Source: Opitutaceae bacterium TAV5
GTDB lineage: Bacteria; Verrucomicrobiota; Verrucomicrobiia; Opitutales; Opitutaceae
DNA length: 64,000 nucleotides
Assembly: GCA_000242935.3 (NCBI GenBank)
Contig: CP007053.1
Location: 2,775,001-2,839,000 of the forward strand
Reading direction: 5' to 3'
A program made the position numbers and the translations under genes. This document shows positions 10,187 through 18,920 of this stretch, one piece after another (within the stretch, counting starts at the first letter, position 1; each line of letters opens with the position of its first letter). The notes beneath the pieces are model-generated. The model did no database searches. It worked only from the letters and a program-made list of their open reading frames with translations, and was not told the origin of the DNA.

Positions 10187-11521
10187 TTACCACGCATGCC
10201 GCAGCGTCACCGCAGCCTGCCAGTCCTCGTATTCGCGGCCGGGATTGCCGGCGACGCGCGAATCGCCGATGTCGCACAGCACCGAGAAATCCAGCGTGGT
10301 GCCTTCGGCAAATGTGCGCGTGACACCCGCCGTCACCGTGTGAATCCAGTCGTTGCGCGCTGCGGGCGCGTCCACGCTGTCGCGCCAGTCGCCGGACTGG
10401 AACCAGTAGCCGGCCCGCGCGCTCCAGCGCTCGTCGAACCGGTGCGTCCATTGCAGATCGAGCGACGTATAGTCATACGCCGTGCTGCCGCTTGCGCTCA
10501 CCCAGCGGTGGGATTTCAGCTTCACGGTCAGCGTGTCCGCCTCCGTGGCTTCCCAGCGCAGGTTGCCTTCGGTGTAGGGCAGGACGGGGTGGCGGTCGTC
10601 GTCGCCCGTGCGCGGCATGTCGCTCGTGTAACGGCGAAAATCGGGACCGGCAAACAGGCCGAGCGTGAGCGTCGGCGAGAGTTTTCCTTCCACGCCGACG
10701 AGCGGACGCAGGAAGAGGTTGGACGAATTGACATCGACCCACGACAACTCGTCCTGCCACTGGCCGCCGCCGCGCAGCGAGGCCACCAGCGCAAAATCCC
10801 GCGTCCCCGGAAGCGTCCAGCCGCGCTCGATCCCGGCCCACGCTTCGGCGCGGTCCACGTAGTTGCAGTAGCCGGGCAGGACCGCCGGCCGGATGTTCCT
10901 GGTATAAAAATCCTGATACATGGCGGCGAACACCCCGCGCACGAAGCCGCCGTCGAGTTCGCGCGTGAGCTTGCCGTCGGTCCGGAGCACGAGCTGGTCG
11001 CGACGGTCGCGAACCGTGGCCGCGCCGATGGCGGGGCTGCCGCCGGGCCGGTCGTAAACGGGACCGCGGTCGGCGCCGTCGGTGAGCAGGGCGCTGGCAC
11101 GCACATCCCATTTCCAGAAACCGTCCTTGCCGGCGAGGCTGGCGTGGAGGCGGTGATCGGTGTGGTTTTCGTCGTGGTAATCGGAGTAGCCGGTGTACTC
11201 GGCCGAGTAGCCGGCCTCGAATTTCCCGAGGCCGGAAAACGGGTGCGTCGTGCCGATGCCGGCGAGCACGGAGCCGGCAAAGGCGTCGGCCTTGGCCGGG
11301 GCGGCGACGGCGGGGTTGGCGGGCGTGCCGCGGTTTTGCAGATAGAGGTTGGAATCCCAGGAGAACCGGACCTGTCCGGTGATCTTCAGGGTCCATGACG
11401 GGGCGGCGGCCACCGGCGCGGCCGCTGCCGCCGGATCCTCCGCAGCGGCGAGCGGTGCGGCGGGAAGGGCCGACGCCAGAAACGCGATGGCGGCGAGACG
11501 GGTTTGTACAGTGATAGTCAT
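10187..11521 (-). CDS. Putative outer-membrane beta-barrel protein
   Basis: 444 residues. A signal peptide (MTITVQTRLAAIAFLASALP...) is followed by an Ala/Pro-rich linker and then a long run of alternating polar/aromatic strands of about 10-12 residues (WTLKITGQVRFSWDSNLYLQ, FEAGYSAEYTGYSDY, TLDFSVLCDIGD). It ends LRHAW, with a terminal aromatic residue as expected for BAM-inserted barrels. No specific channel or enzyme family is recognised. It is single, with the family D repeat upstream and rlmN convergent downstream. Confidence 0.78.
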   Translation of the reverse strand: MTITVQTRLAAIAFLASALPAAPLAAAEDPAAAAAPVAAAPSWTLKITGQVRFSWDSNLYLQNRGTPANPAVAAPAKADAFAGSVLAGIGTTHPFSGLGKFEAGYSAEYTGYSDYHDENHTDHRLHASLAGKDGFWKWDVRASALLTDGADRGPVYDRPGGSPAIGAATVRDRRDQLVLRTDGKLTRELDGGFVRGVFAAMYQDFYTRNIRPAVLPGYCNYVDRAEAWAGIERGWTLPGTRDFALVASLRGGGQWQDELSWVDVNSSNLFLRPLVGVEGKLSPTLTLGLFAGPDFRRYTSDMPRTGDDDRHPVLPYTEGNLRWEATEADTLTVKLKSHRWVSASGSTAYDYTSLDLQWTHRFDERWSARAGYWFQSGDWRDSVDAPAARNDWIHTVTAGVTRTFAEGTTLDFSVLCDIGDSRVAGNPGREYEDWQAAVTLRHAW

Positions 11522-11641
11522 GATCCGGGAAATCAGGTCTGCTAATCAGAGCCTGTCCGGTATCCGCCGGGCAAAGGCCAACCCGCCGCCTCGTTTGCCA
11601 ATCAGTGGGCATTTTCTGACCCGGAGCTGCTGCGTCCAAAG

Positions 11642-11759
11642 GGATGGCCACAAAAAACATAAAAGAACACGCCGCGCATGGAGCCCTCCATCGCGCTTAT
11701 AAGCGCGCGGGGGGATTCTCGCCGGGCAAACGGGATTTTTGTGCTTTTTGTGGCCATCC
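11642..11759. repeat. Family D palindromic repeat
   Basis: A ~118-bp element whose ends are GGATGGCCACAAAAAACA and its near complement (GTGCTTTTTGTGGCCATCC). The centre has a second palindrome around GCGCTTATAAGCGC. A second copy is at 16587-16704 with the same ends and a CGCCTATAGGCGC centre. It lies upstream of uvrC and of the outer-membrane gene. Confidence 0.85.
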
Positions 11760-11836
11760 CCTCTGCGCTCCGGACGCCGCCCGCCGGTGATTTTTTCGGC
11801 TTTCAGCCTTCGACCTTCGGCCTTCAGCTTTGTCCG

Positions 11837-13306
11837 ATGCCCGAAGCCGAGCCCGTCAACCTCAAGGAAAAGGTCCGCCACCTGCCCGACAAGCCGGGAG
11901 TCTACCTCATGCGCGACCGCCTCGGCCGCATCATCTACGTCGGCAAGGCCAAGAGCCTCAAGAAGCGCGTGTCGTCGTACTTCATGCCCTCGCGCGCCGC
12001 CCGCGAGCTGCATCCGAAAATCCGCACCCTCATCAGCCTCATCGCCAATTTCGACACCATCGAGGTGAAGTCCGAGCCCGAGGCGCTGTTGCTCGAAGGC
12101 CGGCTCATCAAGGAGTGGCGGCCCAAATACAACACCGACTTTACCGACGACAAACGCTTCCTCCTCGTCCGCGTCGATCCCGCCGAGCCGCTCCCGCGCT
12201 TCCGCCTCACGCGCCTGCGCAAGGACACCCGCTCCCGCCACTTCGGCCCCTTCGCCCACAGCGGCCTGTTGCGGAAAACGCTCGCGCAGATGCGCCGCCA
12301 GTTCGGCATCCTGCTCGGCGACGCCACCCCGCGCCTCCTGCCCGACGGACGCTGGCAACTCTACGACGACGTGCGCCAGGAACTCTACGGCTGGCCCAAC
12401 GAAGTCACCGAGGCCGACTACCGCGCGCGCGTCGAGGAAGCCTGCGCGTTTCTCGACGGCAAATCCCGCGAATGGCTCGCGCAGCTCCGCGAGGAGATGG
12501 CCGCCGCCGCCGGGAAGCACGAATTCGAAAAAGCCGCCGAGCTGCGCGACATCGTTTTCGCGCTCGAAGGCACGTTGCAGAAAACGCGCAAGTTCGAGCG
12601 CAACCACCCCGTGGTCGCCACCGACACCGACGCCATGCGCGCGCTCGGCGAGGCGCTCGGCCTGCCCGCCCCGCCGCGCACGCTGGAGTGCTTCGACATC
12701 TCGCACATCAGCGGCACGTTTGTCGTGGCCTCGATGGTGCACTTCGCCGACGGCCGGCCCGACAAGAACAACTACCGGCGTTTCCAGATAAAAAGTTTCA
12801 TCGGCAACGACGATTTCCGGGCGATGGAGGAAGTCGTCGGCCGCCGTTACCGCCGCCTGCGCGAGGAAGGAAAACCGTTTCCCGATCTCGTGGTGATCGA
12901 CGGCGGACGCGGCCAGATCGGCGCCGCGCTCAAGGCCTTTGCGCTCATCGAGGCCGAGCCGCCCGCGCTCATCGGCCTGGCGAAGAAACACGAGACGATC
13001 ATCTTCCCCGACGAGCGCCCCCCGCTCAACCTCCCGCTCGCGCACCCCGCGCTCGGCCTCCTGCAGCGCCTGCGCGACGAGGCGCACCGTTTCGCCAACA
13101 CGTATAACGCCGACCTGCGTTCGAAAAAAATCCGCGAGAGCGTGCTCGACGATTTCGAGGGACTCGGCGACGTGCGCCGCGCCGCGTTGCTCGCGCATTT
13201 TGGCGACATCGACCGCCTGCGCGCCGCCACCGAGGAACAGATCCGCGAGGTCCCCGGCTTCGGCCCGAAGCTGGCGGCGGAGCTGCATGCGTGGCTGCAT
13301 TCGTAG
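11837..13306 (+). CDS. uvrC: Excinuclease ABC subunit C, short form
   Basis: 489 residues from ATG 11837, against roughly 600 for E. coli UvrC. It makes the dual incisions in UvrABC nucleotide-excision repair. Order seen: GIY-YIG nuclease (PGVYLMRDRLGRIIYVGKAK, about 17-95), UvrB-interacting UVR motif (HEFEKAAELRDIVFALEG, about 228-246), RNase-H-like nuclease core (ECFDISH, VVIDGGRGQIG, RDEAHRF retained) and a tandem helix-hairpin-helix end (EVPGFGPKLAAELHAWL). Compared with E. coli, the stretch between the UVR motif and ECFDISH is about 40 residues instead of well over 100, so the first part of the RNase-H-like domain appears missing or replaced. The stop overlaps a family E palindrome. Confidence 0.92.
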   Translation: MPEAEPVNLKEKVRHLPDKPGVYLMRDRLGRIIYVGKAKSLKKRVSSYFMPSRAARELHPKIRTLISLIANFDTIEVKSEPEALLLEGRLIKEWRPKYNTDFTDDKRFLLVRVDPAEPLPRFRLTRLRKDTRSRHFGPFAHSGLLRKTLAQMRRQFGILLGDATPRLLPDGRWQLYDDVRQELYGWPNEVTEADYRARVEEACAFLDGKSREWLAQLREEMAAAAGKHEFEKAAELRDIVFALEGTLQKTRKFERNHPVVATDTDAMRALGEALGLPAPPRTLECFDISHISGTFVVASMVHFADGRPDKNNYRRFQIKSFIGNDDFRAMEEVVGRRYRRLREEGKPFPDLVVIDGGRGQIGAALKAFALIEAEPPALIGLAKKHETIIFPDERPPLNLPLAHPALGLLQRLRDEAHRFANTYNADLRSKKIRESVLDDFEGLGDVRRAALLAHFGDIDRLRAATEEQIREVPGFGPKLAAELHAWLHS

Positions 13307-13333
13307 GAGCGGCGGCATTCATGCCGCCGCTCC
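13306..13333. repeat. Family E short palindrome at uvrC stop
   Basis: Perfect 13-bp arms, GGAGCGGCGGCAT and its complement, separated by TC. The first G is the last base of the uvrC TAG. The same arm sequence bounds the element inside the GH2 gene (27722-27865). No T-run follows, so it is not a classical terminator. Confidence 0.8.
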
Positions 13334-13394
13334 GTCATGTGCTCTGCGCCGCCCGCGTTTGCATCGCGTCCGCAACTGGCTACCGTGCGCGCAA

Positions 13395-15596
13395 ATGTTG
13401 TCTCGTCCGTCTTGCCTGCCGTACCCGTTCCGCCTGCGCCGTCCGTTTTCCGGTTTTGCCATCGCGTTTGCCGTCGTCATCGCCCTGGGCGCCGCACTTC
13501 CGGCGGCCCGTGCCCAGGTCAAGGCCAGCCTCGTGGCCGCCGATGCCTCGATCCGGCCGGGCGAGCCGTTCACGGTCGCGCTCCGGCTCGAACACGAGGA
13601 GCACTGGCACACCTACTGGATCAACCCCGGCACCGGCTACCCGACCTCCCTCGAATGGCAACTGCCCGCGGGCTGGAAAGCCGGCGACATCCGCTGGCCC
13701 ACGCCGCAACTCACCCGCACCACCGCCGGTGACATCACGGGCAACGGCTACGAGGGAGTCGCGTACCTGCCGGTCACGCTCACCCCGCCCGCAGACCTGA
13801 AGCCGGGAGAAACCGTCACGCTTCGCGTCAAGGCCGGCTGGCTGATGTGCGCCGACGTCTGCAAACCCGGCGAGGCCACGCTCGAACTTGCCCGCCCCGT
13901 CCGCGCCGAACCGCCCGCGCCCGATCCGGAATACGGTGAAGCGGTCACGGCCGCCGTCGCCGACCTGCCGCGCGCGTTGCCCGAAGGCTGGAGCGTGGCG
14001 GCCGTGCGCGCCGGCAACACCGTGGGCCTGCGCCTCTCCGCCACCGCCGACGCCGCCCGCCCGTGGCCGTCATCCGACGGGCTCTGGTTTTTCTCGGACG
14101 ACGGTTTTATCGCTTACGAGGAGCCGCAGCCTGCCACCTCCGGTGCTGCTGCCGCCGATTCCGGCAAGGCCGGCGGCAAACGCGAATGGACGCTCGCTCT
14201 CAAGGTCTCCCCCGCCGCCGAACCCGGCACCGGCGAGCGGCTCAAGGGCGTGCTCCGCACCACCGGGGCGGACGGAGCCGTCGCGGGTTTCCTTGTCGAT
14301 GTGCCGATTGAAACCTCCCCGGCGGGTGTCGTCGGTACCGGCGGTCTGGAAATCGTCGGCAGCGGCGGCGTCACCACGACCGCGGTGCCGACCTTCGGCG
14401 CGCAGCTCGCGCTCGGGTTTCTCGGCGGACTCATCCTCAACCTCATGCCGTGCGTGTTTCCCGTGCTCGGCATCAAAATCCTCGGTTTCGTCAACCAGGC
14501 CGGCTCCGACCGTCGCAAGGTTGTGGTGCATGGGCTGACTTTCACGGCGGGGGTACTCGTTTCGTTCTGGGCGCTGGCCGCGGTGCTGGCGGTGCTGCGT
14601 TCGGGCGGACAACAGCTCGGCTGGGGCTTCCAGCTGCAATCGCCGGTGTTCATTTTCGTGATGGCGGTGGTGCTGCTCGTTTTCGCGCTCAGCCTGAGCG
14701 GCGTGTTCGAGTTCGGGCTTTCGGCGACGGGCGTGGGCGCGCGCCTGCAATCGAAGGGCGGCAGTGCCGGGTCGTTCTTCACCGGGCTGCTCGCCACGGT
14801 CGTGGCCACGCCGTGCGCCGCGCCGTTTCTCGCGCCCGCGCTCGGGGCGGCGCTGGCCTTGCCGACGGGGCCGTCGTTTCTGTTGTTCACCGCCATCGCG
14901 CTCGGGTTGTCCGCTCCCTACCTGCTGCTTTCGGCGTTTCCCGAGGCGATAAAACTCCTGCCGCGGCCGGGCGCGTGGATGGAGACGTTCAAGCAGGTGA
15001 TGGCGTTCCCGCTCTACGCGACGGTCGGCGGCCTCGTCTGGGTGCTGGCCGGGCAGGTGGAGGAACAGGCGCTGCTGATGACGATTTTCGGGCTCACCAC
15101 GGTGGCGCTGGCGGTGTGGTTTTACGGACGCTACGCGGCGCCCGGCGCACCCTCCCGGCGCGTGCGGATCGGCATCGCCGGCGGCGTGCTCCTGCTCGCG
15201 GCCGGCACCGCGCTGGGCTGGCCGCGCCCTGCCGCGCCGACCGATATCGTCTGGGAAGAATGGAGCCCGGAACGCGTGGCCGAGTTGCAAAAGGAAGGCC
15301 GCCCGATCTACGTGGATTTCACCGCGCGCTGGTGTTTCACCTGCCAGACCAACAAAAAACTCGTTTTTGGCTCCGGCGAGGTGCTGCGTGTTTTCCGCGA
15401 CAAAAACATCGCCACGCTGCGCGCCGACTGGACGAACCAGGACCAGCGCATCACCGAAGAACTCGCGCGCTGGAACCGCGCCACGGTGCCGTTCAACCTC
15501 GTGTATCTGCCCGGCCATGACGCGCCGCAGCCGCTGCCCGAGCTGCTCACGCCCGACATCGTGCTGAAGGCGGTCGGGGCGAAGCAGGAGTCGTAG
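13395..15596 (+). CDS. dsbD: DsbD-family thiol:disulfide interchange protein
   Basis: 733 residues from ATG 13395, where a signal peptide starts; the frame is open further upstream only over uvrC. After the signal (AIAFAVVIALGAALPAARA) comes a periplasmic domain with a CADVCKPGE cysteine pair, as in DsbD/ScsB-like N-domains (about 40-310). The membrane core has eight or so helices with the redox cysteines in NLMPCVFPVLGIKIL (about 350) and VATPCAAPFLAPALG (about 473). The C-terminal thioredoxin domain has a WCFTC active site (about 647). Family role: carries electrons from cytoplasmic thioredoxin to periplasmic thiols. The TAG stop is the first triplet of a family B repeat. Confidence 0.92.
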   Translation: MLSRPSCLPYPFRLRRPFSGFAIAFAVVIALGAALPAARAQVKASLVAADASIRPGEPFTVALRLEHEEHWHTYWINPGTGYPTSLEWQLPAGWKAGDIRWPTPQLTRTTAGDITGNGYEGVAYLPVTLTPPADLKPGETVTLRVKAGWLMCADVCKPGEATLELARPVRAEPPAPDPEYGEAVTAAVADLPRALPEGWSVAAVRAGNTVGLRLSATADAARPWPSSDGLWFFSDDGFIAYEEPQPATSGAAAADSGKAGGKREWTLALKVSPAAEPGTGERLKGVLRTTGADGAVAGFLVDVPIETSPAGVVGTGGLEIVGSGGVTTTAVPTFGAQLALGFLGGLILNLMPCVFPVLGIKILGFVNQAGSDRRKVVVHGLTFTAGVLVSFWALAAVLAVLRSGGQQLGWGFQLQSPVFIFVMAVVLLVFALSLSGVFEFGLSATGVGARLQSKGGSAGSFFTGLLATVVATPCAAPFLAPALGAALALPTGPSFLLFTAIALGLSAPYLLLSAFPEAIKLLPRPGAWMETFKQVMAFPLYATVGGLVWVLAGQVEEQALLMTIFGLTTVALAVWFYGRYAAPGAPSRRVRIGIAGGVLLLAAGTALGWPRPAAPTDIVWEEWSPERVAELQKEGRPIYVDFTARWCFTCQTNKKLVFGSGEVLRVFRDKNIATLRADWTNQDQRITEELARWNRATVPFNLVYLPGHDAPQPLPELLTPDIVLKAVGAKQES

Positions 15597-15673
15597 GGGC
15601 GCACTTCACGTGCGCCCGTTTGCGGGACGACGCTCCGATGATCATCAACGGGCGCACGTGAAGTGCGCCCCTA
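15594..15673. repeat. Family B palindromic repeat
   Basis: An 80-bp element with perfect 27-bp inverted arms (15594-15620 and 15647-15673) around a 26-bp loop. The outer TAG is the dsbD stop codon. It is the most regular copy; compare 6213-6297 and 28765-28842. Confidence 0.9.
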
Positions 15674-15780
15674 CGGCTCCTGCCATGCCGATTTCAATGC
15701 CGAGGGAGTCCCGGTGGACTTACGCTTCACGAAAAACTTTGCCGCGCCCGCATGCAGCGGCAACCATGCCGCCGCTCCCG

Positions 15781-16530
15781 ATGTCACGTGTTTTCGCCCT
15801 CACTCTCCTCCTTATGAGTACCCTCGCCGCGACCGCCTCTTCTGTTCCTGCCGATACCGTGATCGTGCTGCACGGGCTGGCGCGGCATCCGCCGTCGATG
15901 GCGAGGATTGCGGGATCGCTACGGGCCGAGGGTTACACGGTGCGCAATCCCGGTTATCCCTCGCGAGGGGCGACCGTCGAGGAACTGGCGGAGCAGGTGT
16001 TCGGCCCCGTGTTTGCCGAAAGCGCGGCGGGCGGTGTGGACCCGGCGCAAGACGCGGCCAGCGGCGGGCGCATCCATGTGGTGGCGCATTCGCTGGGGTG
16101 CATCCTTTTGCGGCAGTACATCGCCGTCCACGGCGTGCCGGCGCGGCTCGGACGCGTGGTCATGCTGGCTCCACCCAACACCGGCAGCGAAATCGTGGAC
16201 CGGCTCGGCGACTGGCGGCTTTTTCAATGGATCAACGGCCCGGCCGGCGGCCAGCTCGGCACCGCGGCGACGGGCGAGGCGAGCATCGTCACCCGGCTTG
16301 GACCCGCGCCGGCCGGCGTGGAGATCGGCGTGATTGCCGGGAGCTTTTCGTGGAACCCGCTTTATTCGTCGCTGATTCCGGGCGACGACGACGGCAAGGT
16401 GGCCGTGGCGCGCACGCACCTCGACGGCGAGGCGGCGCACCTCGTGCTGCCGTACTCGCACACCTGGCTGATGTGGCGAAAACGCACGCTGGCCGCGGTG
16501 AACGCGTTTTTGCGGACGGGACGGTTTTAG
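15781..16530 (+). CDS. Exported alpha/beta-hydrolase (lipase/PGAP1-like)
   Basis: 249 residues from ATG 15781; ATG 15766 is an alternative that adds MPPLP. Signal peptide MSRVFALTLLLMSTLAATAS is followed by VIVLHGLARHPPSM (oxyanion strand and HG motif). The nucleophile elbow is VVAHSLGCILLRQY, and PNTGSEIVDRL resembles lipase/acyltransferase proteins that lack a lid. Acid and histidine are probably in GDDDGKVAV and YSHTWLMW. It is likely a periplasmic esterase or lipase; the substrate cannot be told. It follows dsbD on the same strand, separated by the family B repeat. Confidence 0.85.
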   Translation: MSRVFALTLLLMSTLAATASSVPADTVIVLHGLARHPPSMARIAGSLRAEGYTVRNPGYPSRGATVEELAEQVFGPVFAESAAGGVDPAQDAASGGRIHVVAHSLGCILLRQYIAVHGVPARLGRVVMLAPPNTGSEIVDRLGDWRLFQWINGPAGGQLGTAATGEASIVTRLGPAPAGVEIGVIAGSFSWNPLYSSLIPGDDDGKVAVARTHLDGEAAHLVLPYSHTWLMWRKRTLAAVNAFLRTGRF

Positions 16531-16551
16531 TACCGGCATCGCTCGCCGTGT

Positions 16552-16573
16552 TTTTTACACAAGGCCGCAGAGT
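16552..16573. repeat. Half copy of family C repeat
   Basis: TTTTTACACAAGGCCGCAGAG matches the left end of the family C element (8807, 22923) but no right end follows. It sits directly beside a family D element, so the two may have recombined or inserted next to each other. Confidence 0.55.
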
Positions 16574-16586
16574 ACCGAAACCGAAG

Positions 16587-16704
16587 GAATGGCCACAAAA
16601 AACACAAAACTTCTCTTTTGCCCGGCGGGAGTCCCCCGTGCGCCTATAGGCGCGATGGAGGGTTTCATGCGCGGCCTGTTTTTTCGTGTTTTTTGTGGCC
16701 ATTC
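16587..16704. repeat. Family D palindromic repeat
   Basis: A second copy of the element at 11642-11759, with GAATGGCCACAAAAAACAC at one end and its complement at the other, and an internal CGCCTATAGGCGC palindrome. It separates the hydrolase gene from the convergent ilvBN operon and may help to end both transcripts. Confidence 0.85.
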
Positions 16705-16721
16705 AACAACCGGCGGTCCGG

Positions 16722-17006
16722 TCACGGAGTGACAGCAGCCGCCTCCTCGATCCGGAAAAACGTCGCCGGCAAATCCGGACGCGGGCGGACGGCGAGCACG
16801 TCGTGGAGTTTGGCGAGCTGGCGTTCGATCTGTTCGAGGCGAGGCGTGTCGGCCACGAGCAGGAACATGCGGCTTTCGGCGCCGTCGCCGACGGGCGCGC
16901 ACCGGATCGCCTCCAGGTTGAAGGCGCGGCGCGCGAACAGGCCGGTGATGTGCGACATGGCGCCGGGATGGTTGCGCACACGGAGATCGAGAATGATGGA
17001 AGACAT
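16722..17006 (-). CDS. ilvN: Acetolactate synthase small (regulatory) subunit
   Basis: 94 residues, close to the 96 of E. coli IlvN and much shorter than IlvH-type subunits. A single ACT domain is recognisable: LDLRVRNHPGAMSHITGLFARRAFNLEAI, the site at which valine acts as feedback inhibitor in the family. It is second in a two-gene operon, 53 bp after ilvB, and stabilises and regulates the catalytic subunit. Expression should share the attenuator at 18870-19025. Confidence 0.93.
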   Translation of the reverse strand: MSSIILDLRVRNHPGAMSHITGLFARRAFNLEAIRCAPVGDGAESRMFLLVADTPRLEQIERQLAKLHDVLAVRPRPDLPATFFRIEEAAAVTP

Positions 17007-17059
17007 GGTGATGACGGTTTGTCGTTCGGTATGGCGGCGAGAGGATGCGCGGGCCTGCG

Positions 17060-18769
17060 TTATGCCGTCGCCAGATGATGGTGCTCGATCGTCTGGCGGT
17101 TGGCGGCGCCGGGCGGCACCATCGGCAGCACGTTGGTCGCATCATGTATCGGGATGTCGATGACGCAGGGACCGGGGCGCGAGAGCGCGTCGGCGATCTC
17201 GGCGAGCGGGTCGCGGGAATTGGCGGCGATGCGGTGGCCGCGCACGCCGAAGGCGCGCGCCAGCGCCGCGAAATCCGGGCCGGTGTCGAACCGCGAGGCA
17301 GCGTAGCGCCGGTTGAAAAACAGCTCCTGCTGCTGGCGGACGAGGCCGAGGTGGGCGTTGTTGAACACGAGGACGGCCACCGGCAGGTCGTGGTCGGCGA
17401 GGGTGGCGAGTTCCTGGATGTTCATGAGCAGCGAGCCGTCGCCGCTGACGCAGGCCACGCGGCGGCCGGGCGCGGCCAGCGCGGCGCCGATGGCGGCGGG
17501 CAGGCCGAAGCCCATCGTGCCGAGTCCGCCGGAAGTGAGGAAGGTGCGCGGCTCGCGGAAGGGCCAGGCCTGCGCCACCCACATCTGGTGCTGGCCGACA
17601 TCGGTCGTGACGATGGCGTCGGGCGGCAGGGTTTCGCCGAGGAAACGGCAGAGGTTGACCGGATGGAGCGGCTCGGTTTCCCGCGGCGGATGGTGCAGCG
17701 GATGCGCGTCGCGCAGGGCGGCGGCGCGGGCGAGCCAGGCGGCACGTTCGCGAGAGATGCGGGTGGCATTTCCCGGCAGCCGGGCGAGCAGGCGGCGGAG
17801 GATGTCGGCAGCGTCGCCTTCGAGGCCGAGGAAAGGTTTTTTGATTTTCCCGATCTCGGCGCGGTCGATGTCGATATGCGCGATGGTGGCGCGCGGGCAG
17901 AACTCGGCGACCTTGCCGGTGGCGCGGTCGTCGAAACGCGCGCCGATGGCGAGGAGCACGTCGGCCTCGTCGAGGATCGTGTGTGTGGCGCGGGTGCCGT
18001 GCATGCCGAGCATGCCCATGAAGTGCGGATCGTCGGCGGCGATCGAGCCGAGGGCGTTGAGCGTGCAGACCACGGGCGCGGCGAGGCGGCGGGCCAGTTC
18101 GCGGGCGTCGCCGGAAGCGTTGGCCGCGATGATGCCGCCGCCGAAATAGAGAACCGGACGGCGGGCGGAGGCGAGCAGCGTCGCCAGTTCGTCGATACGG
18201 GCCTCCGGACAGGCGGGAGCCGCGATGCGTCCGCCGGGCGCGGGGAGCGCATCGTCGGCGATGGCGATGGAGGCGGTCTGCACGTCCTTGGGCAGGTCGA
18301 TGAGCACGGGGCCGGGGCGGCCGGATTCGGCGAGTTCGAAGGCGAGCGGCACGATTTCCGGCAACTCGGCGACGTCGCGCACGAGGAAATTGTGTTTGGT
18401 GATCGGGACGGTGAGGCCGTAGGTATCGACTTCCTGAAAGGCGTCGGTGCCGATGAGCGATTGCGGCACCTGGCCGGTGAGGGCGACGAGCGGGATGGAG
18501 TCGAGCCGCGCGTCGGCGATGGCGGTGAGCAGGTTGGTGGCGCCGGGCCCGGAGGTGGCGACGCAGGCGGCGGCGCGGCCGGTGACGCGGGCCATGCCCT
18601 GGGCGATGAAACCCGCGCCCTGTTCGTGGCGGGCGAGGATGTGGGTGATGCGGCTGTCGTGAAGCGCGTCGTAAAAGGGCAGGATCGCGCCGCCCGGGAT
18701 GCCGGGCAGTTGCGTGATGCCCTGGCGTTCGAGCAATTTTGTCAGGAGGGTGGCTCCGGTGTAGTTCAT
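17060..18769 (-). CDS. ilvB: Acetolactate synthase large (catalytic) subunit
   Basis: 569 residues. This thiamin-diphosphate enzyme condenses two pyruvates (or pyruvate and 2-oxobutyrate) at the first common step of valine, leucine and isoleucine synthesis. Seen: substrate-side opening GIPGGAILPFYDAL, catalytic glutamate in RHEQGAGFIAQGMAR (Glu49), TSGPGATNLLTAIADA, FAD-domain segments in the middle, and the ThDP-binding GDGSLLMNIQELATLADHD with NN further on. The length and the adjacent small ilvN resemble the E. coli ilvBN pair. A valine-rich leader peptide and a strong terminator lie between 19025 and this start. Confidence 0.96.
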   Translation of the reverse strand: MNYTGATLLTKLLERQGITQLPGIPGGAILPFYDALHDSRITHILARHEQGAGFIAQGMARVTGRAAACVATSGPGATNLLTAIADARLDSIPLVALTGQVPQSLIGTDAFQEVDTYGLTVPITKHNFLVRDVAELPEIVPLAFELAESGRPGPVLIDLPKDVQTASIAIADDALPAPGGRIAAPACPEARIDELATLLASARRPVLYFGGGIIAANASGDARELARRLAAPVVCTLNALGSIAADDPHFMGMLGMHGTRATHTILDEADVLLAIGARFDDRATGKVAEFCPRATIAHIDIDRAEIGKIKKPFLGLEGDAADILRRLLARLPGNATRISRERAAWLARAAALRDAHPLHHPPRETEPLHPVNLCRFLGETLPPDAIVTTDVGQHQMWVAQAWPFREPRTFLTSGGLGTMGFGLPAAIGAALAAPGRRVACVSGDGSLLMNIQELATLADHDLPVAVLVFNNAHLGLVRQQQELFFNRRYAASRFDTGPDFAALARAFGVRGHRIAANSRDPLAEIADALSRPGPCVIDIPIHDATNVLPMVPPGAANRQTIEHHHLATA

Positions 18770-18869
18770 TTTCGGTGACGTTGGTGTTGGAGGATGGCAG
18801 GCGTTGGTTTCGCGGTGCGTGTGGTGCGGGATGCCGTCCTTGCCGTCGTCGCCGGAGTTTTTTGGGGCG

Positions 18870-18906
18870 AAAAAAAGCCCCCTCCGGCGGTGACGCCAGA
18901 GGGGGC
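18870..18906 (-). terminator. Attenuator terminator in the ilvBN leader
   Basis: Read on the minus strand: GCCCCCTC, one mismatch, GGCG, a TCAC loop, CGCC, one mismatch, GAGGGGGC, then seven Ts. It is a strong intrinsic terminator located after the leader peptide stop (18921) and about 100 bp before the ilvB start. An upstream AGAGGG (18931-18936 on plus coordinates) could pair with the CCCTCT of the 5' arm to form a competing antiterminator, the arrangement of classical amino-acid attenuators. Confidence 0.85.
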
Positions 18907-18920
18907 AAAAGTGATCTGTT

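Noticed and set aside
12939-13394. Upstream extension of the dsbD frame (152 codons)
   Set aside because: It overlaps uvrC out of frame and encodes Arg/Ser-rich text; the signal peptide begins at 13395.
17045-18778. A 577-codon open frame antisense to ilvB
   Set aside because: Low-complexity Gly/Ala/Arg/Asp translation that exists only because of the third-position GC bias of ilvB.
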